Source of the DNA: Torreya grandis
Lineage: Eukaryota; Streptophyta; Pinopsida; Cupressales; Taxaceae
Length of the DNA: 64,000 nucleotides
Assembly (NCBI GenBank): GCA_037957365.1
Contig: JARHVA010002006.1
Coordinates: 657,501-721,500 of the forward strand
Direction of reading: 5' to 3'
Position 1 is the first letter of the stretch. Each line of letters starts with the position of its first letter. Positions 1 to 10,100 of this stretch are shown piece by piece. The translations under genes were made by a program, and so were the position numbers. The notes under the pieces are model-generated. The model did no database searches. It saw nothing but the letters and a program-made list of their open reading frames with translations, and was not told where the DNA came from.

Positions 1-70
1 CACTCAGCAACCTCTCCAATGACCTCCTCTATGTCTATATCAGTGAAGCTTTTAGCTCCACAACCTAACA
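1..70 (-). repeat. Copia LTR, partial (U3 start only)
   Basis: This is the same 70 bp as the right ends of the LTRs at 3260-3329 and 6533-6602. It ends in CCTAACA, which reads TGTTAGG as the LTR start on the minus strand, and is followed at 71 by the polypurine tract. The rest of this LTR lies left of the window. Confidence 0.85.
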
Positions 71-577
71 ATCTCCCATTTGGAGATAAATAGCTGCACT
101 GTACCTATACCTATACCCCGTCTAATCTATTTCCTAGCTTGTATCCCTCCTCAAGATCAACCTTGAAGACCAACCACCACACAACCTGTGGTGCACCTCT
201 TGTCATCCGAGTAACCTACCACATTCAAACCTACAAACCAATGTAGTGAAGTCTTGACCCTGCATAGCATGAATCTCTGCTACTGGTCCCTCTCAAATAC
301 CTGAGAACTCACTTCCCTGAATTGGCTCCTAACTCTCTGACATCACCCACTGCTTGGGCAAACTCAGGTCTATACCAGACCTCATGTGATTTTAGACACT
401 GAACTGTCTAGCCCTTAGTGTGCTCTGATTCTGCATCTTAAACCTCGCCAACACCCGATTCACATCAGCTCCCACTGGAGACAAAATCAACCTGTGATCT
501 TCCATGTCTCCCATGCCAAAGAATTTCGCTGCTCTAAATTCCTCATGACATGCCACTAAACTAATCTTACCCTTAGC

Positions 578-780
578 TCAGCAAAACCTGGTATGTACAA
601 CTCTGCTAGCTAGCATACCATCCACATACAATAACAAAATGATGTCGCGACTCATCATGCACTTGGTAAGACAAACACAATGGTTACACTGACATTGACT
701 AAAGCCCTGCTTTGTCATCCACCTATCAAACCTTGTACCACTATCCTCCAGCTTCCTCAAGACCATATGACCTGGCCTTC
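578..780 (-). pseudogene. Copia reverse transcriptase fragment, copy 1 (YVDG instead of YVDD)
   Basis: The minus-strand frame reads RFDRWMTKQGFSQCQCNHCV and then DIILLLYVDGMLAS, which aligns with the Copia RT block RFDxFMxxxGFxxxxxDHCVYxxxxxxxxIxLLLYVDDMLIAG. The catalytic YVDD is YVDG here, so one active-site Asp is lost. Only about 65 codons around the active site remain. The N-terminal RT is absent and the frame stops soon after. Confidence 0.8.
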
Positions 781-1054
781 CATCTCACGTGTCCGTTCTC
801 TCTATTCTTTAACTAAGGTATCCATTTGTTTCTGTGCTTTTCATATTGGCTGGTAACCCTACCAAATCTCTCATTTGGTTCTACATTATATTCCTGCCAC
901 GCTCCCACTGTTTCTTGGAGCTTTCCTGCTCTGCAATCAGCAACTAGTATAAAGAAGAGGAACAACAAATTTGAGGCTTACTTATCACTTTAGTCCTCCA
1001 TATGGGCATTTGAGACTCCTTGACAGCTTGATGTCTACCCAAAATCCGTTATAG

Positions 1055-1320
1055 TGACTGACCTCGGTCACCACACAGTCTGCATCCAACCAACATCGGT
1101 TCACATGCGCCTGTCCCTAACTATCGACTCTGCCAATGTCGGTGTCCTACTACCGACGTCAGTCCTTCTAACCGACATCAGTCTTACCTATTGCCGATGT
1201 TAGTCCTCCTTATCGATGTCGGTTTTACCCTGCCCGACATCACCAGCTTCAGTCTGCACATGACTGACATCGGCACCTGTCTGTTCAATGCCAGTTTCCC
1301 CTGACTGACGCTGATACTTG
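1055..1320 (-). repeat. Degenerate ACCGACRTCGGT dyad array, internal copy 1
   Basis: At least nine variants of a ~12-bp dyad (for example ACCGACGTCAGT, ACCGACATCAGT, ATCGATGTCGGT, CCCGACATCACC) recur every ~25-30 bp, separated by short pyrimidine-rich spacers. The same motif family occurs in the LTR U3. The array sits between the pre-integrase and RT remnants, where integrase coding would be expected. Confidence 0.6.
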
Positions 1321-1415
1321 TGTTCACCTGTGAGTGATGACTTTTTACCCGCGAGCTCCTTTGAATCAAAACCCATCTCCAAACTACCCTGCTCAGAAGT
1401 ATCCAGCCCCATCCA

Positions 1416-1697
1416 CTAGTCTCTATCCATCATCTCCTCCAAGAACACTAAGGCTTTCCAGTTCTTAAGCCTGTCAAATATATCACTCTTCCTCTTAAGA
1501 ACATGCATCTCCTTCTTGCTCATGTGACCAAGCCTACAAAGCCATGTCTCTGCAACAAAAGAAGAATCAGTAATATAAACAAGTAGATAAAGAGTACCTA
1601 TTTTCTTACCACCAGCTAATTCAAGTGTATCCACTATGAGAGTTCTTGTGCATCTCTCATCACCCAACTTCCCTGAAGAAATTAGCCACATCTCCAA
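1416..1697 (-). pseudogene. Copia gag-pre-integrase domain fragment, copy 1
   Basis: This open stretch of 93 codons contains KKIGTLYLL followed by ETWLCRLGHMSKKEMHVLKRK. That is the signature of the Copia gag-pre-integrase domain, in which a short motif ending TLYLL precedes W(H/C)xRLGHMSxKxMxxL. The usual zinc-finger cysteines that should follow (F/CExC) are replaced by VFLEE, after which the frame ends. The family match is clear. The start given is only the first Met of the open frame, because the segment belongs inside a longer polyprotein. Confidence 0.75.
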
Positions 1698-2114
1698 GCC
1701 TGGGACCTACATAACCTCCTTCAACACCCACGTGTTGGTCGCCTGCAATTTTAGTTTCACTTCCCCTTTGCCAATTCTTTAGCAAGGCTCACCAGCTCCT
1801 CTACCTAGGGCTGCATGGAAAGAGGCAACAAAATCTATAAAACAAGATTCTACTTTATCCAAGAAACCTCCCAGAGCATCCTGTGCAACAACACCTGTAA
1901 CATCTGCATCTTCAGTTCCTTCATGTTGATCTTCCATAAACCAACAATTTTTCTTTACCTAATCTTTCTTTCCATAGGACCATAACTAACCATCTGTGCT
2001 TTTCAATTCTTCCATTCTTAGCTTACTTTCTTCTGCCATTTCTCTACTCCCACTCAATTAGAAACCCCTGAGAGTGACCTGTAATCAAACACAAAATTGC
2101 TCCCTGCAACCTTA

Positions 2115-2128
2115 GCTCTGATACCACT
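2115..2128 (-). other. Primer-binding site (initiator tRNA-Met), copy 1
   Basis: The plus strand reads GCTCTGATACCA, i.e. TGGTATCAGAGC on the minus strand, the standard Copia PBS complementary to the tRNA-iMet 3' end. It is separated by 2 nt from the LTR that begins with TG at 2129. Confidence 0.9.
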
Positions 2129-2987
2129 TGTTCGATACCCAACCAAAGAACTCTATCACTGTCTTTGTTGAGATTTATGGAAGCACACAATTGATTACCA
2201 AATACAAGCAACTTACATGCGGAATTAAACCAAAATCAACAAGTAACTAGAATTCAGAAATAACACATGATATGAGAGACAATACACAACTTGTATTAAA
2301 ACTCTTTCAGAAGGAAATACAACAAAGAAGATTGCCACAATTTTTCTTCCTTACACACCTCTAGGGCTCCCACACCTCTAGGTCATAAACAGTAAATCTT
2401 CCCTCAAAGCTCTCTCTCCTACGGTCCCAACACACAACTCAAACACAGAGTTGGTGTTCACCTCCAACCAGTCAGTGTCCACTACTGCCAGTACACCAAT
2501 GCTCCACGCACTCCAAGTACACAATCATACTTCAAGTAAATCTCTCCTGAACTGCAACAACTTGCAACCCAATCTGATCTTACTTATGGAAGGAACTACC
2601 TTGCCTTCTTTTCTTTGCTCTCTTTCTGAGTACACACTGTACTCCAAGTAGATCCTGCCTGATCTTGCTCCCTGTTTTGTTTCTGTCCTCCCTGATCTTG
2701 CACACCTAAAAATCAATCTAGTTCTGCACACTTGCAAACTTGGATCATGCACACACATACACCTGTAGATCAATGATCTTACTTACCATGTAGATCTCCA
2801 AAAGTAGCCATGCACACCTGTTGACCAAGATCCTACACACATGAAGAATCCTGCTGATTCTCCAAACCAACACCCACCTTGGTACTGCTATGAAACTAGG
2901 AGGAACACCCTTGCTCACCTCACACACAAAAGGAGCTAACTTTGCTCAACTCAAAATAGAACACTTTTCAATACAACCCATGAGTCT

Positions 2988-2996
2988 CTTAAATAG
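2988..2996 (-). promoter_or_regulatory. Candidate LTR TATA box (CTATTTAAG)
   Basis: The minus strand reads CTATTTAAG inside the LTR, downstream of the U3 motif cluster and upstream of the putative R/U5. The same sequence is kept in the other full LTR near 6264-6272. This is inferred from position and sequence only; no start site is visible. Confidence 0.4.
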
Positions 2997-3127
2997 ATCT
3001 CATGCAAACAATAATTAGACACCTAATTACAATAATTAGATCCATAGCTTCTAGTCTAAATTTCGCTCTTGACATGCAAAAACTTGGTTCATTAACAAAC
3101 TATCTGTAACACTCATAGTTTCAAACC

Positions 3128-3260
3128 ACACAGGCGACCGACATCGGTCCCTGTCTGCCTGGAGGTGACTAACACTGGCCGACTTTTGACTGATGTCAGT
3201 TGATATCCCTATCTAATCCTATCGATGTCGGTTGGCCTGACCGACACCGATGTCTGTGAC
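3128..3260 (-). promoter_or_regulatory. DRE/CRT-like dyad motif cluster in LTR U3
   Basis: Within ~130 bp there are four copies of the RCCGAC core or its complement: ACCGACATCGGT, GCCGAC, GATGTCGGT and ACCGAC. RCCGAC is the core bound by plant DREB/CBF AP2 proteins. The first copy is a perfect 12-bp palindrome apart from its two central bases. The cluster lies upstream of the TATA candidate when read on the element's strand. The match is seen directly; regulatory function is inferred. Confidence 0.45.
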
Positions 3261-3836
3261 ACTCAGCAACCTCTCCAATGACCTCCTCTATGTCTGTATC
3301 AGTGAAGCTTTTAGCTCCACAACCTAACAATCTCCCACTTGGAGATAAATAGCTGCATTATACCTATACCTATACCTCGTCTAATCTATTTCCTTGCTTG
3401 TATCCCTCCTCAAGATCAACCTTGAAGACCAACCACCACACAACCTGTGGTGCACCTCTTGTCATCCAAGTAACCTACCACATTCGAACCTACAAACCAA
3501 TGTAGTAAAGTCTTGGCCCTGCATAGCATGAATCCCCGCTACTGGTCCCTCTCAAATACCTGAGAACTCACTTCCCCGAATTGGCTCCTAACTCTCTGAC
3601 AGCACCCACTGCTTGGGCAAACTCAGGTCTATACTAGACCTCATGTGATTTTAGACACTGAACTATCTAGCCCTTAGTGTGCTCTAATTCTACATCTTGA
3701 ACCTCACCAACACCTGATTCACATCAGCTCCCACTGGAGACAAAATCAACCTGTGATCTTCCATGTCTCCCATGCCAAAGAATTTCGCTGCTCCAAATTC
3801 CTCATGACATGCCACTGAACTAATCTTACCCTTAAC

Positions 3837-4030
3837 TCAGCAAAACCCTGTATGTACAAATCTGCTAGCTAGCATACCATCCACATACAATAACAGAATG
3901 ATGTCACGAATCATCATCCACTTGGTAAGACAAACACAATGGTTACACTGACATTGACTAAAGCCCTGCTTTGTCATCCACCTATCAAACCCTGTACCAC
4001 TGTCCTGCAGCTTCCTCAAGACCATATGAC
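3837..4030 (-). pseudogene. Copia reverse transcriptase fragment, copy 2
   Basis: This is the partner of the RT piece in copy 1: RWMTKQGFSQCQCNHCV followed by IILLLYVDGMLAS. It carries the same YVDG loss, so the active-site change predates the duplication. Confidence 0.8.
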
Positions 4031-4309
4031 CTGGCCTTCCATCTCACGTGTCCATTCTCTCTATTCTTTAACTAAGGTATCCATTCATCTCTGTGATTTT
4101 CATATTAGCTGGTAACCCTACCAAATCTCTCATTTGGTTCTGCATCATATTCCTGCCACGCTCCCATTGTTTCTTGGATCTTTCCTGCTCTGCAATCAGC
4201 AACTAGTATAAAGAAGAGGAACAATAAATTTGAGGCTTACTTATCACTTCAGTCCTCCATATGGGCATTTGAGACTCCTTGACAGCTTGATGTCTACCCA
4301 AAATCTGTT

Positions 4310-4580
4310 ATAGTGACCGACCTCAGTCACCACACAGTCTGCATCCGACTGACATCGATTCACATGTGCCTGTCCCTAACTACCGACTCTACAAACATCG
4401 ATGTCCTGCTACCAATGTCAGTCCTTCTGATTGACATCGATCTTACCTATTGCCGATGTTGGTCCTCCTGATCAACGTCAGTCTTACCCTACCCGACATC
4501 ACCAGCTTCAGTCTGCACATGACTGACATCGGCACCTGTCTGTTCAATGCCGATTTCCCCTGACCGAAACCGATATCTAT
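4310..4580 (-). repeat. Degenerate ACCGACRTCGGT dyad array, internal copy 2
   Basis: Counterpart of the array at 1055-1320, more decayed. ACCGAC is kept at two sites and many others are reduced to TGACATCGAT or CAACGTCAGT. Most differences from copy 1 are C-to-T or G-to-A, as expected from methylcytosine deamination at CG. Confidence 0.55.
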
Positions 4581-4956
4581 GTTCGCCTGTGAGTGATGAC
4601 TTTTTACCCGCAAGCTCCTTTGAATCAAAACCCATCTCCAAACTACCCTGCTCAGAAGTATCCAGCCCCATCCACTGGTCTCTATCCGTCATCTCCTCCA
4701 AGAACACTAAGGCTTTCCAATTCTTAAGCCTGTCAAATATATTAGTCTTCCTCTTAAGAACATGCATCTCCTTCTTGCTCATGTGACCAAGCCTACAAAG
4801 CCATGTCTCCGCAACAAAAGAAGAATCAGTAATATAAACAAGTAGATAAAGAGTACCTATTTTCTTACCACCAGCTAATTCAAGTGTATCCACTATGAGA
4901 GTTCTTGTGCATCTCTCATCACCCAACTTCCCTGAAGAAATTAGCCACATCTCCAA
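4489..4956 (-). pseudogene. Copia gag-pre-integrase fragment with in-frame motif array, copy 2
   Basis: This 155-codon open frame starts in the protease/pre-integrase link (MEMWLISSGKLGDERC), passes through KKIGTLYLL and RLGHMSKKEMHVLKRK, and reads on through the position where copy 1 has a stop (DRDQWMGLDTSEQ). It continues into translated dyad-motif sequence and ends at GADVSHVQTEAGDVG. It is the longest coding remnant in the array. The C-terminal third has no recognised domain. Confidence 0.7.
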
Positions 4957-5373
4957 GCCTGGGACCTATATGACCTCCTTCAACACCCACGTGTTGGTCG
5001 CCTACAATTTTAGCTTCACTTCCCCTTTGCCAATTCTTTGGCAAGGCTCACCAGCTCCTCTACCTAGGGCTACATGGAAAGAGGCAACAAAATCTATAAA
5101 CCAAGATTCTACTTTATCTAAGAAACCTCTTAGAGCATCCTGTGCAACAACACCTGTAACATCTGCATCTTCAGTTCCTTCATGTTGATCTTCCATAAAC
5201 CAACAATTTTTGTTTACCTGATCTTTCTTTCCATAAGACCGTAACTAACCATCTATGCTTTTCAATTCCTCCATTCTTAGCTTACTTTCTTCTGCCATTT
5301 CTCTACTCCTACTCAATCAGAAACCCCTGAGAGTGACCTGTAATCAAACACAAAACCACTCCCTACAACCTTA

Positions 5374-5387
5374 GCTCTGATACCACT
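5374..5387 (-). other. Primer-binding site (initiator tRNA-Met), copy 2
   Basis: GCTCTGATACCA on the plus strand lies 2 nt from the LTR beginning with TG at 5388. It is identical to the PBS of copy 1. Confidence 0.9.
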
Positions 5388-6602
5388 TGTTAGATACCCA
5401 ACCAAAGAACTCTATCACTGTCTTTGTTGAGATTTATGGAAGCACACAATTGATTACCAAATACAAGAAACTTACATGCGGAATTAAACCAAAATCAACA
5501 AGTAACTAGAATTCGGAAATAACACATGATATGAGAGACAATACACAACTTGTATTAAAACTCTTTCAAAAGGAAATACAACAAAGAAGATTGCCACAAT
5601 TCTTCTTCCTTACACACCTCTAGGGCTCCCACACCTCTAGGGCATAAACAATAAATCTTCCCTCAAGGCTCTCTCTCCTACGGTCCCAACACACAAACAC
5701 AGAGTTGGTGTTCACCTCCAACCAGTTAGTGTCCACTACTGCAAGTACACCAGTGCTCCACGCACTCCACAAGTGCTCCACGCACTCCAAGTACACAATC
5801 ATACTTCAAGTAGATCTCTCCTGAACTACAACAACCTGCAACCCAATCTAATCTTACTTATGGAAGGAACTGCCTTGCCTTCCTCTCTTTGCTCTCTTTC
5901 TGAGTAGACATTGTACTCAAGTAGATCCTGCCTGATCTTGCTCCCTGTTGTGTTGTTGTCCTCCCTAATCTTGCACACCTATAAATCAATCTAGTTCTAC
6001 ACACCTACAAACCTAGATCATGCACACACATACACCTGCAGATCAATGATCTTACTTACCATGTAGATCTCCAAAAGTAGCCATGCACACCTACTGACCA
6101 AGATCCTACACACATGAAGAATCCTGCTGATTCTCCAAACCAGCACCCACCTTGGTACTACTGTGAAACTAGGAGGAACATCCTTGCTCACCTCACACAC
6201 AGAAGGAGCTAACTTTGCTCAACTCAAACTAGAACACTTTTCAATACAACCCATGAGTCTCTTAAATAGATCTCATGCAAACAATAATTAGACACCTAAT
6301 TACAATAATTAGATCCGCAGCTTCTAGTCTAAATTTGGCTCTTGACATGCAAACACTTGGTTTGTTAACAAACTATCTGTAGCACTCACAGTTTTGAACC
6401 ACACAGGCGATCGACATTAGTCCCTGTCTGCCTGGAGGTGACCGATGCCGGCCGATTTCTAACCGACGTTGGTTATTATCCCTATCTAATCATGCCGACG
6501 TCGATTGGCCTGACCGACGCTGGTGTCTGTGACACTCAGCAACCTCTCTAATGACCTCCTCCATGTCTACATCAGTGAAGCTTTTAGCTCCACAACCTAA
6601 CA
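5388..6602 (-). repeat. Copia LTR, complete (1,215 bp), right end of array
   Basis: TG at 5388 and CA at 6602. It has a small extra duplication near 5757-5785 (GTGCTCCACGCACTCCA twice) not present in the other LTR. The U3 motif cluster at 6405-6530 keeps three RCCGAC cores. It abuts repeat A directly at 6603. Confidence 0.88.
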
Positions 6603-6607
6603 CACAC
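6603..6607. other. Right target-site duplication of the Copia array (CACAC)
   Basis: The other copy of repeat A reads CCATGATCACACCATATCTC without interruption at 25574-25593, which shows the array was inserted beside or within GATCACACC. The left-hand CACAC should lie before the window, so only half can be seen. Confidence 0.45.
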
Positions 6608-9600
6608 CATATCTCCAAATCTTTCATGCAATCAATGAAAATCCTTCATCTAATGTTCATTCCATGTTACCCTCCTTAGCAACCCCATTTATTGTAGGGC
6701 CTATGTTGGTACCCTGTTAAGATGTATAAATTTGGAAGAAACCAACTTAAAAATCAAGGAAGTACGTAATGGAATCTATGGATCACACACTTGTGGCATG
6801 GTCCTATCTCAAAAACTACTCAAGATATGATACTACACGACTACTAAAAGTGCGGGATTAAAAAAAAACATTAAAGTAAAAAAATTAAAAATAATCATCT
6901 AAAGGTAAAAACTATTATTATGGTGTCTTGGGAAAGTGCCATGATAAAAACCAATTTATGGCATCATGTATAATTTTTTTGTCTACAATTACCCTAAGTA
7001 TGGGGGCACACCCACTCTATTCAATCCTAGCCATCCTAAACCATCCTTACCATCATGCCTATCATTCTTCCTTATTTTGACCTTAATAAGGACATGGACC
7101 AGGTATTGAGAAATGTTTTGTAAATATCTTAATTTATAATATATTTTTAGAGAATACTGCAGTTTATTATTATAATGGCACATAGAAGATGGGGCACATG
7201 GTTCATATGCAACATTATCCTTGGATATTTCATCTTGAGTCTCTCAACCATTCCATCCACTACCACATCCATCCTTGATGTTAAAATTTTTTTTCCCTCT
7301 AATGCTAGCCTCTTCATTGGTTAAATATCTAAAAATCCAAAAAAAAAATAAAGACACTCAAAAAACCAAAATACCATTTTGTCTTGTCCTTTGTCCTTTT
7401 AAAATCCTTGTTCAAGTTTTAAATAAATCATTATAGCTTTATTGAGCTATATAATTTAAAATCCAACCCATTGCATACTTCACTACTAGGGAAAATCCAA
7501 AGCTATCATTGTCATTTCATACATTGGGATATAACTTGATAAGGGACAAAATAAAACCTATTTTTGTGTGTTTTTGTTAATTATTTGTTATTTATTGTTT
7601 TTGTGTTTTATTGTTTGTTGTGTCTATGTCAATCCTACAACATATTACCATAATATCATCATGGTTTTCCATACCATGGTGCATCCTATTATATGCTATA
7701 ATAAATACTAGGTTGCTAAAAATATTTGAATTTAGTACAATATTACCAACATTCATCATCACATCATCAACATTCATGAACATTAATTTCATAAACATTC
7801 ATTATTATATACACTCCTTTTTTGCTACTTTTGTGTCTAAATTCATCTCCCAATTCATATATAGTCAAATTGTGACCTAGAAAATTGACGTTTTTGATCA
7901 ATAATGCATTACAATTAATCAAATTTCTAAAAATTACAAAAAAAAAATCAAATTCACTTAAATAATTAAGTCAAATTAAATATTTAATTGAAAAATAAAT
8001 GTTGAATTAATAAATATCTAATTTTTGAAAATGAAATTTAAAAAAATATCAGGAAGTATGATGGCATGATGATGTCATTAGCCTCAAAGTCAAAAATTAG
8101 GAATATCAACATAAATGAGATAAATATTAAGAATGTTGAACCATGCTTCATAAGTGAAAAACTTTCCCCAAAACATAAATGCATTCAACGTCCCAACCCT
8201 AACCCAAAGTTAACCACATACAGGTTGAAATCAGTTGGAAAGCTATAAATAATAAGGTTCTCACTCACTTTCAACCAAGCTTCTCAATCCAAACTTGTCA
8301 TGCAAAAATTTTAAGAGGAAGATTCATAATCATTTCATATTCTTAGTCAAACCACAATATAATAAGGGGATATTCTTCCCATTAAACACTAACATTTCCA
8401 AAAACCAATTGTTCACAAACTGAGCACAAACATGTTTATATGCTGATTAGTAAGCAAGGCTCTTAAGGAAGGTAAGAATGATTATTTTGTCTTCTTAATT
8501 CTTTATTTTTTAGTCATTTTTTCACCCGTGTACTTAGGTTTATAATGTTATTTTTTTTTTTTTTTTTTGGTGCTCTAATGATAAAACTTAACATCATTTT
8601 TGGATTCCTATGTTATAATTATAACTAGCTATCTAAAATTAACATTCATTATACCTCTAATGGTATTTACTAATTCATCCATTTCAATCCCTCCTCTTAT
8701 GTTGATATCGAATATGACTTTCATATTCACACACTCTCTAAAGGGGGCATCATTGTAACCATCATGATACTATCAAATTCTTTGTGCATGCACCTTTCTC
8801 TTTATTTTTCTACATTTTTTGAAAATTCATTGCTTCTTTTAGTTGCAATGCCATTTAAAAGAAAAGAAAATGTAAACACTCTAATTACACCACCATAATT
8901 TCATCATCATCATCATCCAATCCATCATTAACCAATCCACCTTATTCCTGTGATCAACACATTCCTAGTGAACTAACACTAACACCACATTAATCAATTA
9001 ATTACACTATGACCTAGTTTAATCCCACTAATATCACCCCATGATTAATTAATTAATTCTAATTAATTAATTAACTCCTAAATAAATCTATTCAACCATA
9101 ACTAATTAATAAAATAAAATAAAAATTTGATAATTATTTTCAGCCATGGTGCACTCCACATCATCATTCAATTAATCACCACTCCATGTCATCATTTAGT
9201 TAATTCCCTGAATAAAATAGAAACTCATCCAAGATAATCTTGATCAATCAGTTAAATATTTATTTTAAAGGAAACAAATCGAATGAATTCTTCATAAATT
9301 CTTCTTAAAATGGAAACAAACTAGCTAACAATGTCAAACAAATGGAAATAACTTACTTAACTATGTCTCCATATGACAATTAATCAATTAAATATATCAA
9401 TAAATGGAAATAACTAAGTTAACTAGCTAGTGGAATCTCATTTAGATTTTAATTTTTGAATATAATAAAATGATCTCAACCATCCATCCTTTCATTCAAA
9501 ATTCTATAAATCCACCCTTTATTTCTTCATTGGATCATTTTTTAGAATTGTTAAAATCATGAATCATATTGAATCCAAATTGAAAATTTTATGTCATCGT

Positions 9601-9820
9601 ACAATTGCATACAGGTACATGTTGCCAAAATATTACATAAATCCTTAAACAACCACAATCCATCTGCCATAATGATAAAATCCACATCAATGAAGGAGAT
9701 CTTCATTTGATTGGTGAAGGTAATTATTTTTCTCTTTTTATTTACTCAATTTGAGGTTGTGTTTTAATTTAGACTATAAATTTAGTATTGTTCTTAGTTT
9801 ATTTCATAGCTCTAAATGTT
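6603..9820. repeat. Dispersed repeat A, copy 1 (left part removed by Copia insertion)
   Basis: From ACACCATATCTCCAAATC onward this ~3.2 kb aligns end to end with 25582-28738 plus 40463-40734, in the same orientation, with numerous substitutions and indels. It lacks a ~150-bp segment present near 26835-26990 of the other copy and one unit of a ~68-bp duplication seen there. No long open frame or domain is visible; small ORFs at 7592-7880 on both strands are AT-rich shadows. It may be a long LTR or another non-autonomous family. I cannot tell which because the left terminus is outside the window. Confidence 0.75.
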
Positions 9821-10100
9821 TATATTTAAATAATTTATAAAAATAAATAAAATTTACTTTCCCAACCTGAGTATAGGGCATTATAGTGCTAATTGTAATC
9901 TCAACAACATAATTCAATCCAGCTATAATACTTAAGACATTGATTATCATCTATAGAAAAAACAAATTAAAAATGTTAAATATTATTCAATTAAGTAATC
10001 ATATATGAAAATTGATCAACTTAATATTCCTTTACATTTATAAACAAACTATAATTAATTAAACCTATCTGTCAAATATGAATGGTGAATTAGATAAAAC
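9821..10100. other. AT-rich spacer without recognisable feature
   Basis: Follows the end of similarity between the two A copies. If A were an LTR, a primer-binding site would be expected here on the plus strand; I see none. Confidence 0.4.

Larger units (their letters stand above)
71..2128 (-). pseudogene. Copia internal region, copy 1 (defective gag-pol)
   Basis: On the minus strand a gag-like start codon lies near 2039 (protein begins MAEESKL). It is followed by a short gag segment with stops, a spacer resembling the protease/pre-integrase link (VKLKLQATNTWVLKEV, then GLEMWLISSGKLGD), the pre-integrase domain, a GC-richer motif array, an RT piece and an RNase H scrap (VGYSDDKRCTTGCV near 160-245). 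The integrase core and most of RT are missing, so at 2,058 bp the unit cannot encode an autonomous set. It would depend on proteins supplied in trans if it still moves. Confidence 0.8.
2129..3329 (-). repeat. Copia LTR, complete (1,201 bp)
   Basis: On the plus strand it is bounded by TG at 2129 and CA at 3329, with the PBS on one side and the PPT on the other. It serves as the 5' LTR of copy 1 and the 3' LTR of copy 2. On the minus strand the first ~200 nt (3329 down to about 3128) form a GC-richer U3 segment with four RCCGAC/GTCGGY motifs. A TATTTAA box candidate lies about 340 nt in. The full-length partner is at 5388-6602. Confidence 0.88.
3330..5387 (-). pseudogene. Copia internal region, copy 2 (defective gag-pol)
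   Basis: It is collinear and equal in length to the interior at 71-2128, with scattered substitutions. The same deletions are shared, including the missing integrase core and most of RT, so the two units descend from one already-deleted element. The minus-strand frame at 5002-5196 (MEDQHEGTEDADVTGVVAQD...) is longer here than in copy 1 because one stop is absent. It corresponds to the gag remnant downstream of the start codon. Confidence 0.8.
1..6602 (-). mobile_element. Tandem Ty1/Copia LTR retrotransposon array (LTR-internal-LTR-internal-LTR)
   Basis: About 3.26 kb of sequence is present twice in tandem, followed by a third LTR. Reading the minus strand, each LTR ends next to a primer-binding site matching initiator tRNA-Met (TGGTATCAGAGC). 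Each interior ends in a polypurine tract (AAGTGGGAGAT in copy 2, one base different in copy 1) just before the next LTR, which begins TGTTAGG. Both interiors are exactly 2,058 bp, against the more than 4 kb usual for an autonomous Copia, and carry deleted and stop-ridden gag, gag-pre-integrase, RT and RNase H pieces. Shared LTRs between units are the usual product of unequal LTR-LTR recombination. The right edge lies at 6602. The following CACAC fits a 5-bp target duplication, but the left edge is outside the window. Confidence 0.9.

Noticed and set aside
2451..2927. ORFs within the Copia LTR as accessory genes
   Set aside because: They are small, differ between the two full LTR copies and have no recognisable product.
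7592..8248. ORFs within repeat A as genes
   Set aside because: The matching stretches of the second A copy do not keep the frames.
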